Shown here in pieces: positions 17,265 through 32,374 of a stretch of DNA of 64,000 nt. Source of the DNA: Nymphaea colorata (taxonomy: Eukaryota; Streptophyta; Magnoliopsida; Nymphaeales; Nymphaeaceae); contig NW_022204641.1 in assembly GCF_008831285.2 (NCBI RefSeq), forward strand, positions 36,001 through 100,000, read 5' to 3'. The notes under the pieces are model-generated. The model saw only the letters and a program-made list of their open reading frames with translations, was not told where the DNA came from and did no database searches. The translations under genes and the position numbers were made by a program. The number at the start of each line of letters is the position of its first letter. The stretch's first letter is position 1.

Positions 17265-17724
17265 TCAACTCACATAACATAAAAATAAAATAGTGAGTTA
17301 GTTCAGTAAGCTGCTGTGATCTTAGCTTATTATAGCTAAGCTAGTCTATTTAGTTATAACGGATCTAGCCTAAGAATGCAATCTGGATCATAATGAGATT
17401 ATGCACTCCTCTGATTTTATTCGTAAAGATAGGAAAAAGAAGAAGAATATTGACCGTTCCACTATTTCATATCGAGCAGGGAAAATGCGCGGAGGAGAGG
17501 CAGATATATGTGGGATATAGCTATCCATATTGAATTGCGGATACATCAATGATAGAATCATTTCTGGTTCTGATTGAACCAAACACTGGTCTGGTAGAGC
17601 TGAAAGGGTTAAAAATAGGATTTTTTCCGATATCGGATCGGTATTTAATGAATTGAATGGTTCTAACAGAAAGGAAAGAGGGGAATGGAATCACAATAGG
17701 GTCCCGGCCTCAAAAGAAAGAAAG
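17265..17724. other. trnT-trnL spacer
   Basis: Divergent, AT-rich, widely used as a plant marker region. No gene seen. Confidence 0.65.
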
Positions 17725-18341
17725 GGGGATATGGCGAAATTGGTAGACGCTACGGACTTGATTGAATTGAGCCTTGGTATGGAAACCTACTAAGTGGTAA
17801 CTTCCAAATTCAGAGAAACCCTGGAATTAAAAATGGGCAATCCTGAGCCAAATCCTGTTTACAGAAAACAAGGGTTCCTTTCCTAGAAAGCGAGAATCAA
17901 AAAGGATAGGTGCAGAGACTCAATGGAAGCTGTTCCAACGAATGGGGTTGAGGGTTGGTAGAAGAATCTATCCATCGGAACTCTGAGGGGATGATCCTAT
18001 GTACTGAAATATCAACTGAAATATCAAACGATTAATCACAACCCGAATCCTTATTTTTTTTATTTTCTTATTTATATATATTAATATATATGAAATATAT
18101 TAATAATTAGTTCATAACTCTTGTGTTCTGAATCGATTCCAATTTGAAAGAAAAATAAAATATTCAGTGATAAAATCATTCACTCCAGAGTATAAGGCTG
18201 GGAGAGAAATGACTGATCGAACGAGAATAAAGATAGAGTCCCATTCTACCTGTCAATGCTGACAACAATGCAATTTGTTTGTAGTAGGAGGAAAATCCGT
18301 CGACTTTAGAAATCGTGAGGGTTCGAGTCCCTCTATCCCCA
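17725..18341 (+). tRNA. trnL-UAA: tRNA-Leu (UAA) with group I intron
   Basis: Exon 1 17725-17759 (GGGGATATGGCGAAATTGG..., 35 nt), exon 2 18292-18341 (50 nt, ...TCGTGAGGGTTCGAGTCC). The anticodon UAA is split after its first base. The 532-base group I intron (17760-18291) is the ancient intron shared with cyanobacteria; conserved P/Q-like pieces (near 17812-17880) are readable and an AT-rich stretch lies at 18050-18115. Confidence 0.94.
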
Positions 18342-18731
18342 AGTCCCCAAGAAATGCCTAGTTTACGACCTAAACATTTATCCTCTTTTTTCGCCAGCGC
18401 TTCCAAATTAGAAGCGGGTCAAAATTATATATGATATTCATTCGCTCGACTCTTTGACAAACGGATCCTAGCAGTTTCTCTCTTGCTTCAGCAGCTAAAT
18501 GCAGTATATGTCCAAACGAACATAACCATAACATATGTATATGTATTATTTGTATACAAGGATATACAAGGAATCCCATTATTGAATCATTCATAGTTCA
18601 TATCCCTTACAAATAAAGGTTTAAAAAAAATCCAAAGAAAAAGAAATCCCAGGACTTGTAATGTTTCTTTAGTACCTTTAAATTAATTGACACAGATACA
18701 TGTCCTCCAGTAGGATAATGTATAGAGGACG
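18342..18731. other. trnL-trnF spacer
   Basis: Non-coding spacer; no gene seen. Confidence 0.65.
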
Positions 18732-18804
18732 GTCGGGATAGCTCAGCTGGTAGAGCAGAGGACTGAAAATCCTCGTGTCACCAGTTCAAATCTGGTTCCT
18801 GGCA
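18732..18804 (+). tRNA. trnF-GAA: tRNA-Phe (GAA)
   Basis: 73-nt plus-strand tRNA with anticodon GAA in CTGAAAA and GTTCAAATC T loop. It starts GTCGGGA where GCCGGGA is usual; the change turns acceptor pair 2 into a U-G wobble, which is tolerable. No trnF pseudocopies seen nearby. Confidence 0.94.
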
Positions 18805-19458
18805 TATGGTTAATGTATCGAAATGTATATATACAAAGAGAAAATGAATATGGATCGGGATACAATACATATTCGTTACATTCATAGTCTAGTAGTTATT
18901 CATCGAGGTATCTACAACATACATCCCGACCCTTGTGGATCGGCAAAGGAATATATTCCTTCTTCTTTTTGTTTGTCCCTACTATCCTTCCTTTGGCTCA
19001 TGTTAATACTCCATACATATCCGAAGTTGTCTGAAAGACACAGAAGTCTCGTCTGTTCAGAGGGTTGAGGGGTAGGAATAGAAAAGATCATTTCCGATCC
19101 AGTACAAATCCAATCTGATCCCTTTTCATTTCTTAATTTTCCCATTTTTTTCGCCCCTTCCCACATTTTTTGCTTTCCGGGGCCCATCTAAGTGATGGGC
19201 GCGGTACATAGTTCATGATGTATCTTTTGATTCATCCTATTGGCTCCGCCCATCCCCCAATGGATATGATACTTTGCATTGCATATTGGGTAATATTAAT
19301 TTACTCGAATTAATTATATATAAATAAACCTCGAACCCCCCCTTTTTTATCCCATCATAATACGAATGACATGAGAGTCCAGTTACTCTATCTAGACGAG
19401 AAAGAACGTAAAAATACTCCTTCTTGAGTCTTGTAAGCTAAGATAAGTTTCTTATCAT
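18805..19458. other. trnF-ndhJ spacer
   Basis: Convergent spacer of about 650 bases. No trnF duplicates and no gene seen. Confidence 0.6.
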
Positions 19459-19935
19459 TCAATAAGCATCCTGTAGTTCATAGAAATTAGGGGCAATATA
19501 ATCCTTGCGTAGGGGCCAACCAATCCAACTTTCGGGCATCAAAATCCGTTTCATGCGTGGATGATTATCATAAGAGATTCCCAACATATCATAAGACTCC
19601 CGTTCTTGAAAATCGGCGCTTTTCCAAATCCAGAAAACAGACGGGATTCTAGGATTACTCCTTGGGACAAATACTTTTATGCATACCTCTTCCGGTTGGT
19701 CCACACCATACTGTATTCTCGTCAGATGATACACACTAGCTAGCAATCCACCCGGTGCTACATCGTAGGCACATTGGGAACGTAGATAATTGTAACCATA
19801 TACGTATGAAATGACAGCAATGGAGTACCAATCCTCGGGCTTTATTTGTAAAGTCTCTACTCCTTGGTAATCAAAGCCCAAAGATCTATGAACCAGCTCG
19901 TGTTTCACTAGCCAAGCGGATGAACGACCCTGCAT
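19459..19935 (-). CDS. ndhJ: NADH dehydrogenase-like complex subunit J
   Basis: Complete, 158 residues from [25 protein letters not shown] to ...[12 protein letters not shown] chose M at 19935; the in-frame stretch upstream is spacer. NdhJ (30-kDa/NuoC type) is in the stromal arm of the NDH complex for cyclic electron flow around PSI. The conserved [10 protein letters not shown] and RPLRKDY-like ([10 protein letters not shown]) motifs near the C end are present. Forms an operon with ndhK and ndhC upstream. Confidence 0.96.
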   Translation of the reverse strand: MQGRSSAWLVKHELVHRSLGFDYQGVETLQIKPEDWYSIAVISYVYGYNYLRSQCAYDVAPGGLLASVYHLTRIQYGVDQPEEVCIKVFVPRSNPRIPSVFWIWKSADFQERESYDMLGISYDNHPRMKRILMPESWIGWPLRKDYIAPNFYELQDAY

Positions 19936-20035
19936 CTTCTTGATCTCCCCCACATATTTATATGAGTATTTGACATTGACGATGAAATTTATGAAGATTG
20001 ATCCACCGTTTGTTATTCTGCACAAAACATCCTAT

Positions 20036-20776
20036 TTAATTCACTAATTCGTGAGAAGATACTGAACTCTTGTATTTGAAAAATGCTTCAGAAGGTATCT
20101 CTGAAGTCGATGTCGATTGATAGAGTAATCCTTGATCGTAATTTACAGCACGAGTACTGCGTCCAAGATGAAACTTGTGATTAGTAGTAAAACATCGATT
20201 TTCCTGTTGGGCCCCCGTTCTATCTTCATAGATTTCTCGAGATACCTTCTTACGAAGTTTCGTTATAGCGTCTATAATTGCCTCTGGTTTAGGTGGGCAG
20301 CCTGGCAAATAAACATCGACGGGGATTAACTTATCGACTCCCCGAACGGTACTATAAGAATCGGTACTGAACATTCCTCCTGTAATAGTACAGGCTCCCA
20401 TAGCAATTACATATTTTGGTTCAGGCATTTGTTCATATAGTCTTACTAAAGAAGGAGCCATTTTCATTGTTACTGTACCGGCTGTTAAAATAAGGTCGGC
20501 TTGCCTAGGACTTGATCTTGGCACCAGTCCATAACGATCAAAATCGAATCGGGAGCCTATTAATGAGGCAAATTCAATGAAGCAACAACTGGTACCGTAG
20601 AGAAGCGGCCATAAACTGGAAAGTCTTGACCAATTCGAAAGATCATTCAATGTAGTTGAAATAACTGAATTGGGGGTTGTTCGGTCAAAGAGCGGAAACT
20701 CCATAGAATTCATAACTGTCTCAATGGAACCCTTTCCTTCTTTTTTATTGTCTGAATATTCAGGAGCTAAGACCAT
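20036..20776 (-). CDS. ndhK: NADH dehydrogenase-like complex subunit K
   Basis: NuoB/PSST-type subunit holding the last Fe-S cluster (N2) in the stromal arm. Reads [16 protein letters not shown]... to ...[10 protein letters not shown], 246 residues. Candidate cluster ligands CC in TSCCFIEF, C in MGACTITGG, and C in LPGCPPKPE are all present. Three starts are possible: 20797, 20776 (chosen, it overlaps ndhC by 10 bases as in many plastomes) and MNSMEFPLF at 20713, which gives the conserved core only. No frameshift. Confidence 0.92.
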   Translation of the reverse strand: MVLAPEYSDNKKEGKGSIETVMNSMEFPLFDRTTPNSVISTTLNDLSNWSRLSSLWPLLYGTSCCFIEFASLIGSRFDFDRYGLVPRSSPRQADLILTAGTVTMKMAPSLVRLYEQMPEPKYVIAMGACTITGGMFSTDSYSTVRGVDKLIPVDVYLPGCPPKPEAIIDAITKLRKKVSREIYEDRTGAQQENRCFTTNHKFHLGRSTRAVNYDQGLLYQSTSTSEIPSEAFFKYKSSVSSHELVN

Positions 20777-21129
20777 TCCAATGCTCCTTTTCGCCATGCA
20801 TAAACTGAACCAACAACTGGGATAAGCACGAAAATCAAAGCTTCTATAAACACGTATACGCCCAATATATCAAAACTCACGGCCCATGGATAAAGAAAGA
20901 CCGTTTCGACATCAAAAACAACAAAAACGAGAGCAAACATGTAATAGCGGATTCGGAATTGTATCCAAGCATCCCCTATTGGTTCTATACCCGATTCATA
21001 ACTGGAGAGCTTCTCTGGTCCTTCACTAATTGGGGCTAAAACCCCGGAAATTATAAATGCCAAAATAGGAATAACACTTGATATCATTAGAAATGCCCAG
21101 AAAATATCATATTCGTAAAGCAGAAACAT
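20767..21129 (-). CDS. ndhC: NADH dehydrogenase-like complex subunit C
   Basis: Complete, 120 residues, [21 protein letters not shown] to ...[12 protein letters not shown]; NuoA-type with three membrane helices. The conserved [12 protein letters not shown] loop and the [12 protein letters not shown] motif are visible. First gene of ndhC-K-J; its 3' end overlaps the ndhK start. Confidence 0.96.
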   Translation of the reverse strand: MFLLYEYDIFWAFLMISSVIPILAFIISGVLAPISEGPEKLSSYESGIEPIGDAWIQFRIRYYMFALVFVVFDVETVFLYPWAVSFDILGVYVFIEALIFVLIPVVGSVYAWRKGALEWS

Positions 21130-23099
21130 AGATGTACTCCTATGAATGTAGAATATACCGAATTCATTGATTAATTAGAATTGTAATTGTCAATTTATCC
21201 ATAACTCCAACTGCTTACTCGAAACAAGAATTGATTGTGATCGAACCACATAGTTTGTTTTATGTGGGTCATGTCTTGTTTCAAGATTTATCTAACAGAA
21301 GCCCACTTACTTATTTACCCACTTACTTATTTATATTATATTTCTTATTTCTTGGTGTGGTGTAGGCATATCATGCTCTTATATTATAAGTATAAGAATA
21401 ACGAATAATTCTCATTTTTCTTTTTCCTCAGGTTCCCCATAAAAACGAATGAAATTCATTCTCAATTCTAATGAATTGAAACTTATTCATTTTCATTAAT
21501 CTGAAAAAACAATTCATTTTCTAAATATACCATACAATAACTCCATATAACTACTATAATACTAGAACTTATTGGTAATGGAATTTCTTTAGATAAAAGA
21601 GTTTTTTATCTTTTCTTTTTATTTAAGAGTTATAGTTATATAGTTAAGTTATTATTATGTATTAGTATTAATAGTCATTAGTGATTTTCATTCTAGTATA
21701 ATAGTGAGATGCAATAGAATGTCTAGGTTCAGTATTTATGATTCCACAGTTACGGCATAACATATGCGACTTAGCAGCATTGGCGGATTCCTTTATTCTG
21801 TTCATTAACATTTCAGATCCGAGCGTAGAATCTTCTATGAATTCGATACGGAATGCTTGAACCGATTAGATTCCCTCTTTTCCTTGTACCAGATTCATAC
21901 TTAATTGATTCAATCTCAATCCGTTGAATTCTGAGGAACCCTTACATTTACATATAACATAAGAAAACAACTCATTATAGGATTACCCTGACCCCCTATT
22001 GAGTTATTTAGTTAAAGTTAGACGTCTTGAAAAAGTCACTCCATTTCGGACCAATTCTTAGTGCTACGCGATTTGGATTGACTCAAAATCCTTGTTTTGT
22101 TAATGGAGTAACCCCTAGTGAGACCAAGATGTTAGATTTCAGGGCAATCAAAAAAAGGAGTTTTTTGCAGCATCCCCACATGGCGGAGCGTGGCCCGATA
22201 GTGGAATCGTTTAGTTTAAATCATAAAATCATAACATAAGTATAAGTGAAGTGATCCCCATAAAAGATTTCTGGTCTAATCGTGCGTTATCAAACGATTG
22301 GTTCTAATTCTATAAACCAAACCTATACCCATAGAAATAGAAGAGAGAATAAACGTCGATACATTTCTTTCATTAAATAAGACTAAGATCAATTCATTGT
22401 TTCAGAGATAATGAATTTTGATTGTTGTTTTACAAAAAGGCGATGAATCTAGGTCTAGAGATTCATAACTCTTCCAAGCCCAAAAGACCCTAATCTTCTT
22501 GCATAAAGTATGAATTGGTAGAATTCAAATGGTGAGCAATTGGAGTAGATTCAGATACAAAAAAATTAGTATTGTACAAAGAAAAATGACTACTTAACTA
22601 CTGACTTTGCTAGTCCAGTTATATGAATACAATTTCACACCGAAACTGACGAAAGAGTTTCTTTTTTCTCTGGCTTTTCTTTTCCACAAATCCAAGAATA
22701 GGTCCTAGATCCGTGCCACTTACTACTATCTGGTTGGGCCGGGTTGGAGGTTTGTTTTAGCCTCATGTTATTATTTTGACTTCATTGATTGAATGCGATT
22801 AGGTATACCTAAGGCGCATCAATCACTCTTTCATCATGGGCAGTAAAAGAGGAAAAAGGTCGTATGTAATTCGATATTGGAAAAATGCCTATTGGATGGA
22901 ATAAACTTTTTTGAACTTTGAGATCCCTAGGGATCTCTTGTACACGCAGGAATGCCTTCTTTATATTATATTTATATATTATATGGCCTTATATGGCCCA
23001 ACCGGCCATAGGCCGCGCTAATGAGATGATAAAATGGGTACAAAATTCTACTCTACAAAAGCATACAATACATCAATCAAATAATATATTATATAGGTA
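21130..23099. other. ndhC-trnV spacer
   Basis: Nearly 2 kb non-coding and AT-rich, one of the longest spacers in the window. Small open frames (for example 22027-22239 and 22918-23244) have no plastid relatives that I know. A nested TTATATGGCC repeat and GGCCNNNGGCC-like palindromes lie at 22978-23015. No gene seen. Confidence 0.6.
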
Positions 23100-23755
23100 T
23101 AGGGCTATACGGACTCGAACCGTAGACCTTCTCGGTAAAACAGATCAAACTGATTATTATCGAAATGATTCGAACTGTTTCAAAGACCCAACATGCATTT
23201 TTGTGCATTGGGCTCTTTCATCAACTGATGGATCAATCAGTTAGTCCACCATATTTTATCTTTATATGAAGATAACGAGATGGCTCCATGTGCTCTGATT
23301 CTTTATTTATATTCTGATCCAGGAGCAATACCAAAGTGTTTCAAAGGATTACCTTGACGTAGGTCTGTCTTAGGCCTAGATCAACCTCAATAGAGTCCCT
23401 GTCGTTCCGCTTCAAGCGTAAAATATGATACTTCATACACCTCAAAGTTCATAGGACAAAAGGAGGTTATTTTGAGGTCCCTATTAACTCATTAGGCCTA
23501 ACATTGAATTAACTGGGTATTCACCTTATCAATGATAAAATCAATGGTTGGTTCTATTTCGTATCCGAATTGGAACTGAATCGAACCCAATACTTGTCAG
23601 GCTATTGTTCTCTTGTTCTCTCGAATCAATGGAGTAAGACATCAATCTTTCATTTCAATAAGAGAAGATCAATTTCTTTGATTGCATGATGAACTCCCCT
23701 GAAAAGCATTGGCGCACGTGTAAACGAGGTGCTCTACCAACTGAGCTATAGCCCT
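23100..23755 (-). tRNA. trnV-UAC: tRNA-Val (UAC) with group II intron
   Basis: Exon 1 23718-23755 (AGGGCTATAGCTCAG...TTTACAC, 38 nt, one less than the usual 39 because the D loop reads AGTTGGTAG) and exon 2 23100-23134 (35 nt, GAGAAGGTCTACGGTTCGAG). The 583-base intron (23135-23717) starts GTGCGCC. Anticodon TAC lies at the end of exon 1. Confidence 0.92.
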
Positions 23756-23937
23756 TGTGATAGATATCTTATCATATAGATCATTTCTTGTCAAGAAAGA
23801 TATTACATGATCTAACACGATACCCTAATCCGTTTCCTGCCAAGGATTGATATTGCTTAGAAGCCATATTCCATCTATAATAAATAATAAATACCCGATA
23901 CGATGCGCTCTATTCTTTCTCTTTGTGATGATAAATG

Positions 23938-24010
23938 ACCTACTTAACCCAGTGGTTAGAGTATTGCTTTCATACGGCGGGAGTCATTGGTTCAAATCCA
24001 ATAGTAGGTA
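23938..24010 (+). tRNA. trnM-CAU: Elongator tRNA-Met (CAU)
   Basis: 73-nt plus-strand tRNA ACCTACTTAACCCAG...AGTAGGTA with anticodon CAT in TTTCATAC; acceptor stem pairs A-U at the first position as in elongator Met. Converges with atpE. Confidence 0.94.
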
Positions 24011-24233
24011 GAACTTATTAGGTACCGGAGTCAATGAATGGCATCTAATAAGTTTTTCTACCCCCTTTTCTTTTATTGATTTTGTATCTTTCCCTTATTC
24101 CTATCCCGCTCACTACTCTTGTTCGTTACATCAATCAGATTGATTCTACTTGATTGTACGGAATCCAATATGGTGTATAAACAGAACTTTTGATTCTTAT
24201 GGATTATGTGGATCAGCTAGTACGATAGATCAG

Positions 24234-26202
<1,969 letters not shown>

Positions 26203-26572
26203 TTAATTCAATAAGAAATGGGAGTTAGCGCTCGATTTTGTTGGTACTATTCAATCGAATCCAATTCAATCGCTTACTGATTTGATTCAATGAATGAATT
26301 TTCAAGTTCACCCAACCCAATCGATATTCGAAATATCGAGTACGAGTAGGTAAATAAGGATCATGAGGAAGTCTTTCATTTATCTATCATTAGAAAGAGA
26401 AACAATCCCATCTAGAATTATATATATATGGATATATATAATGTATGGAATTCGAACCCGAACTTGATTTATGAGTCATTATTGATATCTCATCCGCTGA
26501 TCTTCCTTATTTTTTTATTTTCGCCTAGTCTTCTTTCCATTTTGTATTCTGTATATTTTTTCACATATACGA

Positions 26573-26601
26573 TATACATATACAACATATATCACTGTCA
26601 A
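26573..26601 (-). promoter_or_regulatory. Candidate atpB promoter
   Basis: On the minus strand TTGACA (26596-26601) is followed after 17 bases by TGTATA (26573-26578). It faces atpB about 440 bases upstream of its start. Sigma70-like plastid promoters of this kind are known before atpB; the choice of the -10 is uncertain because the stretch is AT-rich. Confidence 0.45.
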
Positions 26602-26709
26602 GAGTCAATTTTTTATTATATTAATTGGTTTGTTTAGTAGATAAAATAGATAAAAAAACGAAAAAAAGCAGAAGGAGACCAATTAGGAACTTGAGAAAAA
26701 GGGGTTGGG

Positions 26710-26739
26710 TTGCGCCATACATATGAAACAGTATACAAT
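26710..26739 (+). promoter_or_regulatory. rbcL promoter
   Basis: TTGCGC (26710-26715), an 18-base gap, then TACAAT (26734-26739). These are the exact -35 and -10 boxes known for the rbcL promoter of many angiosperms, about 185 bases before the start codon. Confidence 0.85.
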
Positions 26740-26900
26740 AATGATACATTTGACGAATCAAATACTATGGTCCACTAATGAAGCATTTCAATTTCTAATT
26801 AGTTGATATTAGTTGAGAATTTTGTCAGGGATTGCTGTGAAAGGTTTCATTCACGCCTAATCCATGTCGAGTAGACCCCGGTTGTTGTGAGAATTCTTAA

Positions 26901-28350
<1,450 letters not shown>

Positions 28351-28395
28351 TTCAGTGATTCGGATTCCCGTTCGTTCCACCAATTAAAATTAAAC

Positions 28396-28433
28396 TCGGC
28401 CCAATCTTTTACTAAATAAAAGGATTGAGCCGA
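28396..28433 (+). terminator. rbcL 3' stem-loop
   Basis: TCGGCCCAATC-TTTTA and its partner TAAAAGGATTGAGCCGA form an almost perfect hairpin 45 bases after the rbcL stop; one base is missing on the 5' arm. Plastid rbcL mRNAs end at such a hairpin, which protects against 3' exonucleases. Confidence 0.8.
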
Positions 28434-29093
28434 ACCAACTAAAGAATAAGGCTCCTATGTATTTGCATATATCAATATGTACATACGTATGCTATGCAGT
28501 ATGCAAGCAAGATCTAAAATTAAAATCTTCTCTTTAAAACTAAAGAGTTCAATCTTTCTATTGTTGGATCCATAATGAACCCATGGATCCTCGGGATTGG
28601 CGGATCATTTGATATTCTCTCTAGTTGTGGACTATAGATCAAGCTAAGGGTCACAACTCCTTCTACTCATCCCGTATATTGTCCTTTTCGTTCCATGTTT
28701 CAATAGAAACTAATATTCATAATATATACAAAAATTATTCAGAGGAGGGAACAGATCTTTCTTTCTATCTTTCTAATGAGTATTTGTCTACGACATGGGA
28801 GAAAAACCTCTGTTTTAATTGATCTTTATTTAATTTATTATTGAAGTGAAGAAAAGATTCCATTATATCATATATAGTGATAGTGTAGTGAGTGATACTC
28901 CGGCTTCCATAAGACAAAAAAGGAATCATTTCTTTCAATACTCACTTCTTATTATTAGTATTAGAGTATGAGATAATAATCCTAAGAATTGGATCCATAT
29001 GCTTATTCCGATCGGAAATGAAATAGTAGATTATTCAGCGAATGACTATTCATATATTGTATTGTATTTCCAAACAGGAGGCGGAGGGGCTTT
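28434..29093. other. rbcL-accD spacer
   Basis: About 660 bases non-coding; no gene seen. An accD leader must lie near its end; AGGAGG at 29079 is a possible ribosome site. Confidence 0.6.
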
Positions 29094-30553
29094 ATGGAAA
29101 AATGGTGGTTAAATTCAATGTTGTCTAATGAGGATTTAGGGCGCAGGTGTGGACTAAGTGCGAGTCTTGGCCCTATTGGAAATACCAGCGGGAGTGAAGA
29201 ACCCATTATAAATGATAGTGAGAAAAACGTTAATAGTTGGAGTGGTAGGGGCAGTTATAGTTGCAGTAATGTTGATTATTTACTCAACTTGGGCGGTGTC
29301 AAGGACGTTTGGAGTCTCATCTCTGGTGAGACTTTTTGGGTTAGGGATAGTAATGGTGACAGTTATTCCATATATTTCGATATTGAAAATCAGATTTTTG
29401 AGATTGACACTGATAGTTACTTTCTGGGTGAACTAGAAAGTTTATTTTCTAGTTATCTGAATCTAAATAATGGGTCTAAGAGTTACAATCGCTATTATGA
29501 TCATTACGTGTATGATACTAGGCATAGTTGGAAGAGTCACATAAATAGTTGCATTGACAGTTATATTCGTTCTGAAACCAATATGGATAGTTGCATTCCA
29601 AATGGTAGCAACAATTCAAGTGACAATTACATTTATAGTTACATTTGTAGCGATAGTGAAAGGGGTAGTGACCGTGGGAGCTCCAATCTAAAAACTAGTG
29701 GTGTTAGTGACAGTGATTTCGGAAGACATAATGATTTAGATAGAAATAAAAGATACAGACATTTATGGGTTCAATGTGAAAATTGTTATGGATTAAATTA
29801 TAAGAAATTTTTTAGTTCAAAAATGAATATTTGTGAACAATGTGGATACCACTTGAAAATGAGTAGCTCAGATAGAATCGAACTTTTGATTGATCCAGGC
29901 ACTTGGGCCCCTATGGATGAAAACATGGTCTCTATGGACCCTATTGAATTTCATTCTGAGGAGGACCCTTATAGGGATCGTATCAATTCTTATCAAATAG
30001 AGACGGGTTTGGCTGAGGCTGTTCAAACAGGCATAGGCAAACTCAATGGTATTCCTATAGCAATTGGTGTTATGGATTTTAAGTTCATGGGGGTAGTATG
30101 GGATCCGTAGTAGGCGAGAAAATTACACGTTTGATCGAGTATGCTACTGATAGATCTCTCCCAGTTATTATGGTGTGTGCTTCTGGAGGAGCGCGCATGC
30201 AAGAAGGAAGTTTGAGCTTGATGCAAATGGCTAAAATATCTTCCGCTTTATACAATTATCAATCAAATAAAAAATTATTCTATGTATCAATCCTTACATC
30301 CCCTACAACTGGTGGAGTGACAGCCAGTTTTGGTATGTTGGGAGATATCATTATTGCCGAACCCAATGCTTACATTGCATTCGCGGGTAAAAGAGTAATT
30401 GAACAAACATTGAAGAAGACAGTACCTGAGGGTTCACAAGTAGCGGAGTATTTATTCAATAAGGGTTTATTTGATCCAATCGTACCGCGTAATCTTTTAA
30501 AAGGTGTTCCGAGTGAGTTATTTCAGTTCCATGGGTTCTTTCCCCGCCCTTGA
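29094..30553 (+). CDS. accD: Acetyl-CoA carboxylase carboxyltransferase beta subunit, one frameshift as read
   Basis: Plastid part of the multi-subunit acetyl-CoA carboxylase that makes malonyl-CoA for fatty acids. Start [20 protein letters not shown]. Residues about 50-220 are a poorly conserved region rich in Ser, Asn, Asp and Tyr. A zinc ribbon follows with Cys 228, 231, 247 and 250 (CENC...CEQC), then the carboxyltransferase core with [20 protein letters not shown] and [14 protein letters not shown]. One G is lost near 30090 (FMGGSMGS), giving 1460 nt against 1461 (486 residues). Ends [12 protein letters not shown]. Confidence 0.95.
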
Positions 30554-31268
30554 ACTTGAACCAAAGAAATTCAAGTCAAAAAAGTAGTAGAGCGATAGAT
30601 TTAGTTATTTGTAGGCAAAAAAGTAGTTCATTTCGTTTATCAGAATTGAAGTAGCAAGGATGGAGCTTTCTTTGCTGGCATAAAGACAATTTGTAATTGT
30701 AGTGAAGTAGTAAGAATCAGAAGTTTCAGAGGATTTTTTCTCCAGATCCATCTTTTCTTTTATCCTACCTTTACTAATGAGTAATCAGATCAGGGACGGA
30801 CCCTTTAGCAACAGAGCAGGATAAAAGATCAAAGTAGTGTCTTTTTCCTTCGGAGAAATCCAAATTAGAGAAATCCAAAAAAGCCCCCTTCCCCTTGTTA
30901 CATATCAAATGTTCCAACCTAACTAAGATATAGAAATCAATATGCAACACTTCTATATCTCCCGAGAATCATACATTTGTAATATGAATCCTTGTTGGAT
31001 CAAATTATAACGAATCCTTGAGAAGAAATTTGTTTAGAAACATAAGGGAGGAATAAGAATAATAAGATTCTCTTCTCATACATATATTTCCCGGAAAAGG
31101 ATGGGTAAGTACACTAATTTCTATTTAGTTTAGATCCACATTCTTTGCACTCATATTCTAATAACTTAGAATATTATATTAATATACTTATAATTATAAT
31201 ATATAATTATAATAGATATCTTTATAACAAAGAGAAGTATCAATTAAATACACCGAGGCACCGATTCT
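30554..31268. other. accD-psaI spacer
   Basis: About 715 bases, non-coding; no gene seen. Confidence 0.6.
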
Positions 31269-31379
31269 ATGACAGATCTCAACTTACCCTCTATTTTTGT
31301 GCCTTTAGTAGGCCTATTATTTCCGGCAATTGCAATGGTTTCTTTATTTTTCCATGTTCAAAAAAACAAGATTGTCTAG
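31269..31379 (+). CDS. psaI: Photosystem I subunit VIII
   Basis: [20 protein letters not shown]..., 36 residues, complete. A single membrane helix protein next to PsaL that helps trimer/LHCII docking. Starts right after an AT-rich leader. The longer overlapping frame at 31145-31450 is a shadow of it. Confidence 0.94.
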   Translation: MTDLNLPSIFVPLVGLLFPAIAMVSLFFHVQKNKIV

Positions 31380-31819
31380 ATATGATGGGCTCCAATCTCA
31401 TCAATTTATTTCAATCTTTGGATCATAATACAGATTTTCATTTCATTTAATGGGAATGGTACGACATGCGGCTTCGGACTTCGGACACAAACCACAAATG
31501 TAAATAGATGATCATATGGATCAATCCATGTTTATGCATCTATAGCTCGACTTTTATTTCAACGGGTCGATCGGATATCTGGAATATATATTATGTATGA
31601 TAATGATATGTAAATAGATATATCTAGATCATATGAATGAGGGTGATGCTAGTTTGAATGGGTGGAGATGTTAGTTCTATCTAACTGATTTGATGAATGA
31701 ATCCTGATTGATGATTTACATCGTGATAGTATTAGCGGATGAAAGTTACTTTGGGAGCCAAAAAACTCATTTTGATGATTCTCTCAATTCCAATAGAATG
31801 AAACTCGATCTAATCTAGT
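31380..31819. other. psaI-ycf4 spacer
   Basis: Non-coding; no gene seen. Confidence 0.6.
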
Positions 31820-32374
31820 ATGAATTGGCGATCAGAACATATATGGATAGAACTTATAACGGGTTCTAGAAAAATAAGTAACTTCTGCTGGGCCTGTATC
31901 CTTTTTTTAGGTTCACTAGGATTTTTATTGGTTGGAACTTCCAGTTATTTTGGTAGGAATCTGATATCCTTATTCCCATCTCAGCAAATCGTTTTTTTTC
32001 CACAAGGGATCGTAATGTGTTTCTACGGTATCGCGGGTCTATTCATTAGCTCCTATTTGTGGTGCACAATTTTGTGGAGTGTAGGTAGCGGTTATGACAA
32101 ATTCGATAGAAAAGAAGGAATAGTGTGTATTTTTCGTTGGGGATTTCCTGGAAGAAATCGTCGCATCTTCTTTCGATTCCGTATAAGAGATATCCGTTCG
32201 ATCAGAATAGAAGTGAAAGAGGGTCTTTTTCCTCGCCGTGTCCTTTATATGGAAATTGGGGGCCGGGGAGACATTCCATTGACGCGTACCGATGAGAATT
32301 TAACTCCACGAGAAATTGAACAAAAAGCTGCCGAATCGGCCTATTTTTTGCGCGTACCAATTGAAGTATTTTGA
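31820..32374 (+). CDS. ycf4: Photosystem I assembly protein Ycf4
   Basis: Complete, 184 residues [20 protein letters not shown] to ...[10 protein letters not shown]. Two membrane helices at about residues 22-42 and 62-85, then a stromal domain with conserved [15 protein letters not shown] and [20 protein letters not shown]. Ycf4 (PafII) is a scaffold for PSI assembly. Length is the usual 184. Confidence 0.96.
   Translation: MNWRSEHIWIELITGSRKISNFCWACILFLGSLGFLLVGTSSYFGRNLISLFPSQQIVFFPQGIVMCFYGIAGLFISSYLWCTILWSVGSGYDKFDRKEGIVCIFRWGFPGRNRRIFFRFRIRDIRSIRIEVKEGLFPRRVLYMEIGGRGDIPLTRTDENLTPREIEQKAAESAYFLRVPIEVF

Noticed and set aside
22918-23244. 108-codon plus-strand open frame near trnV
   Set aside because: It runs through exon 2 of trnV on the opposite strand and has no gene-like features.
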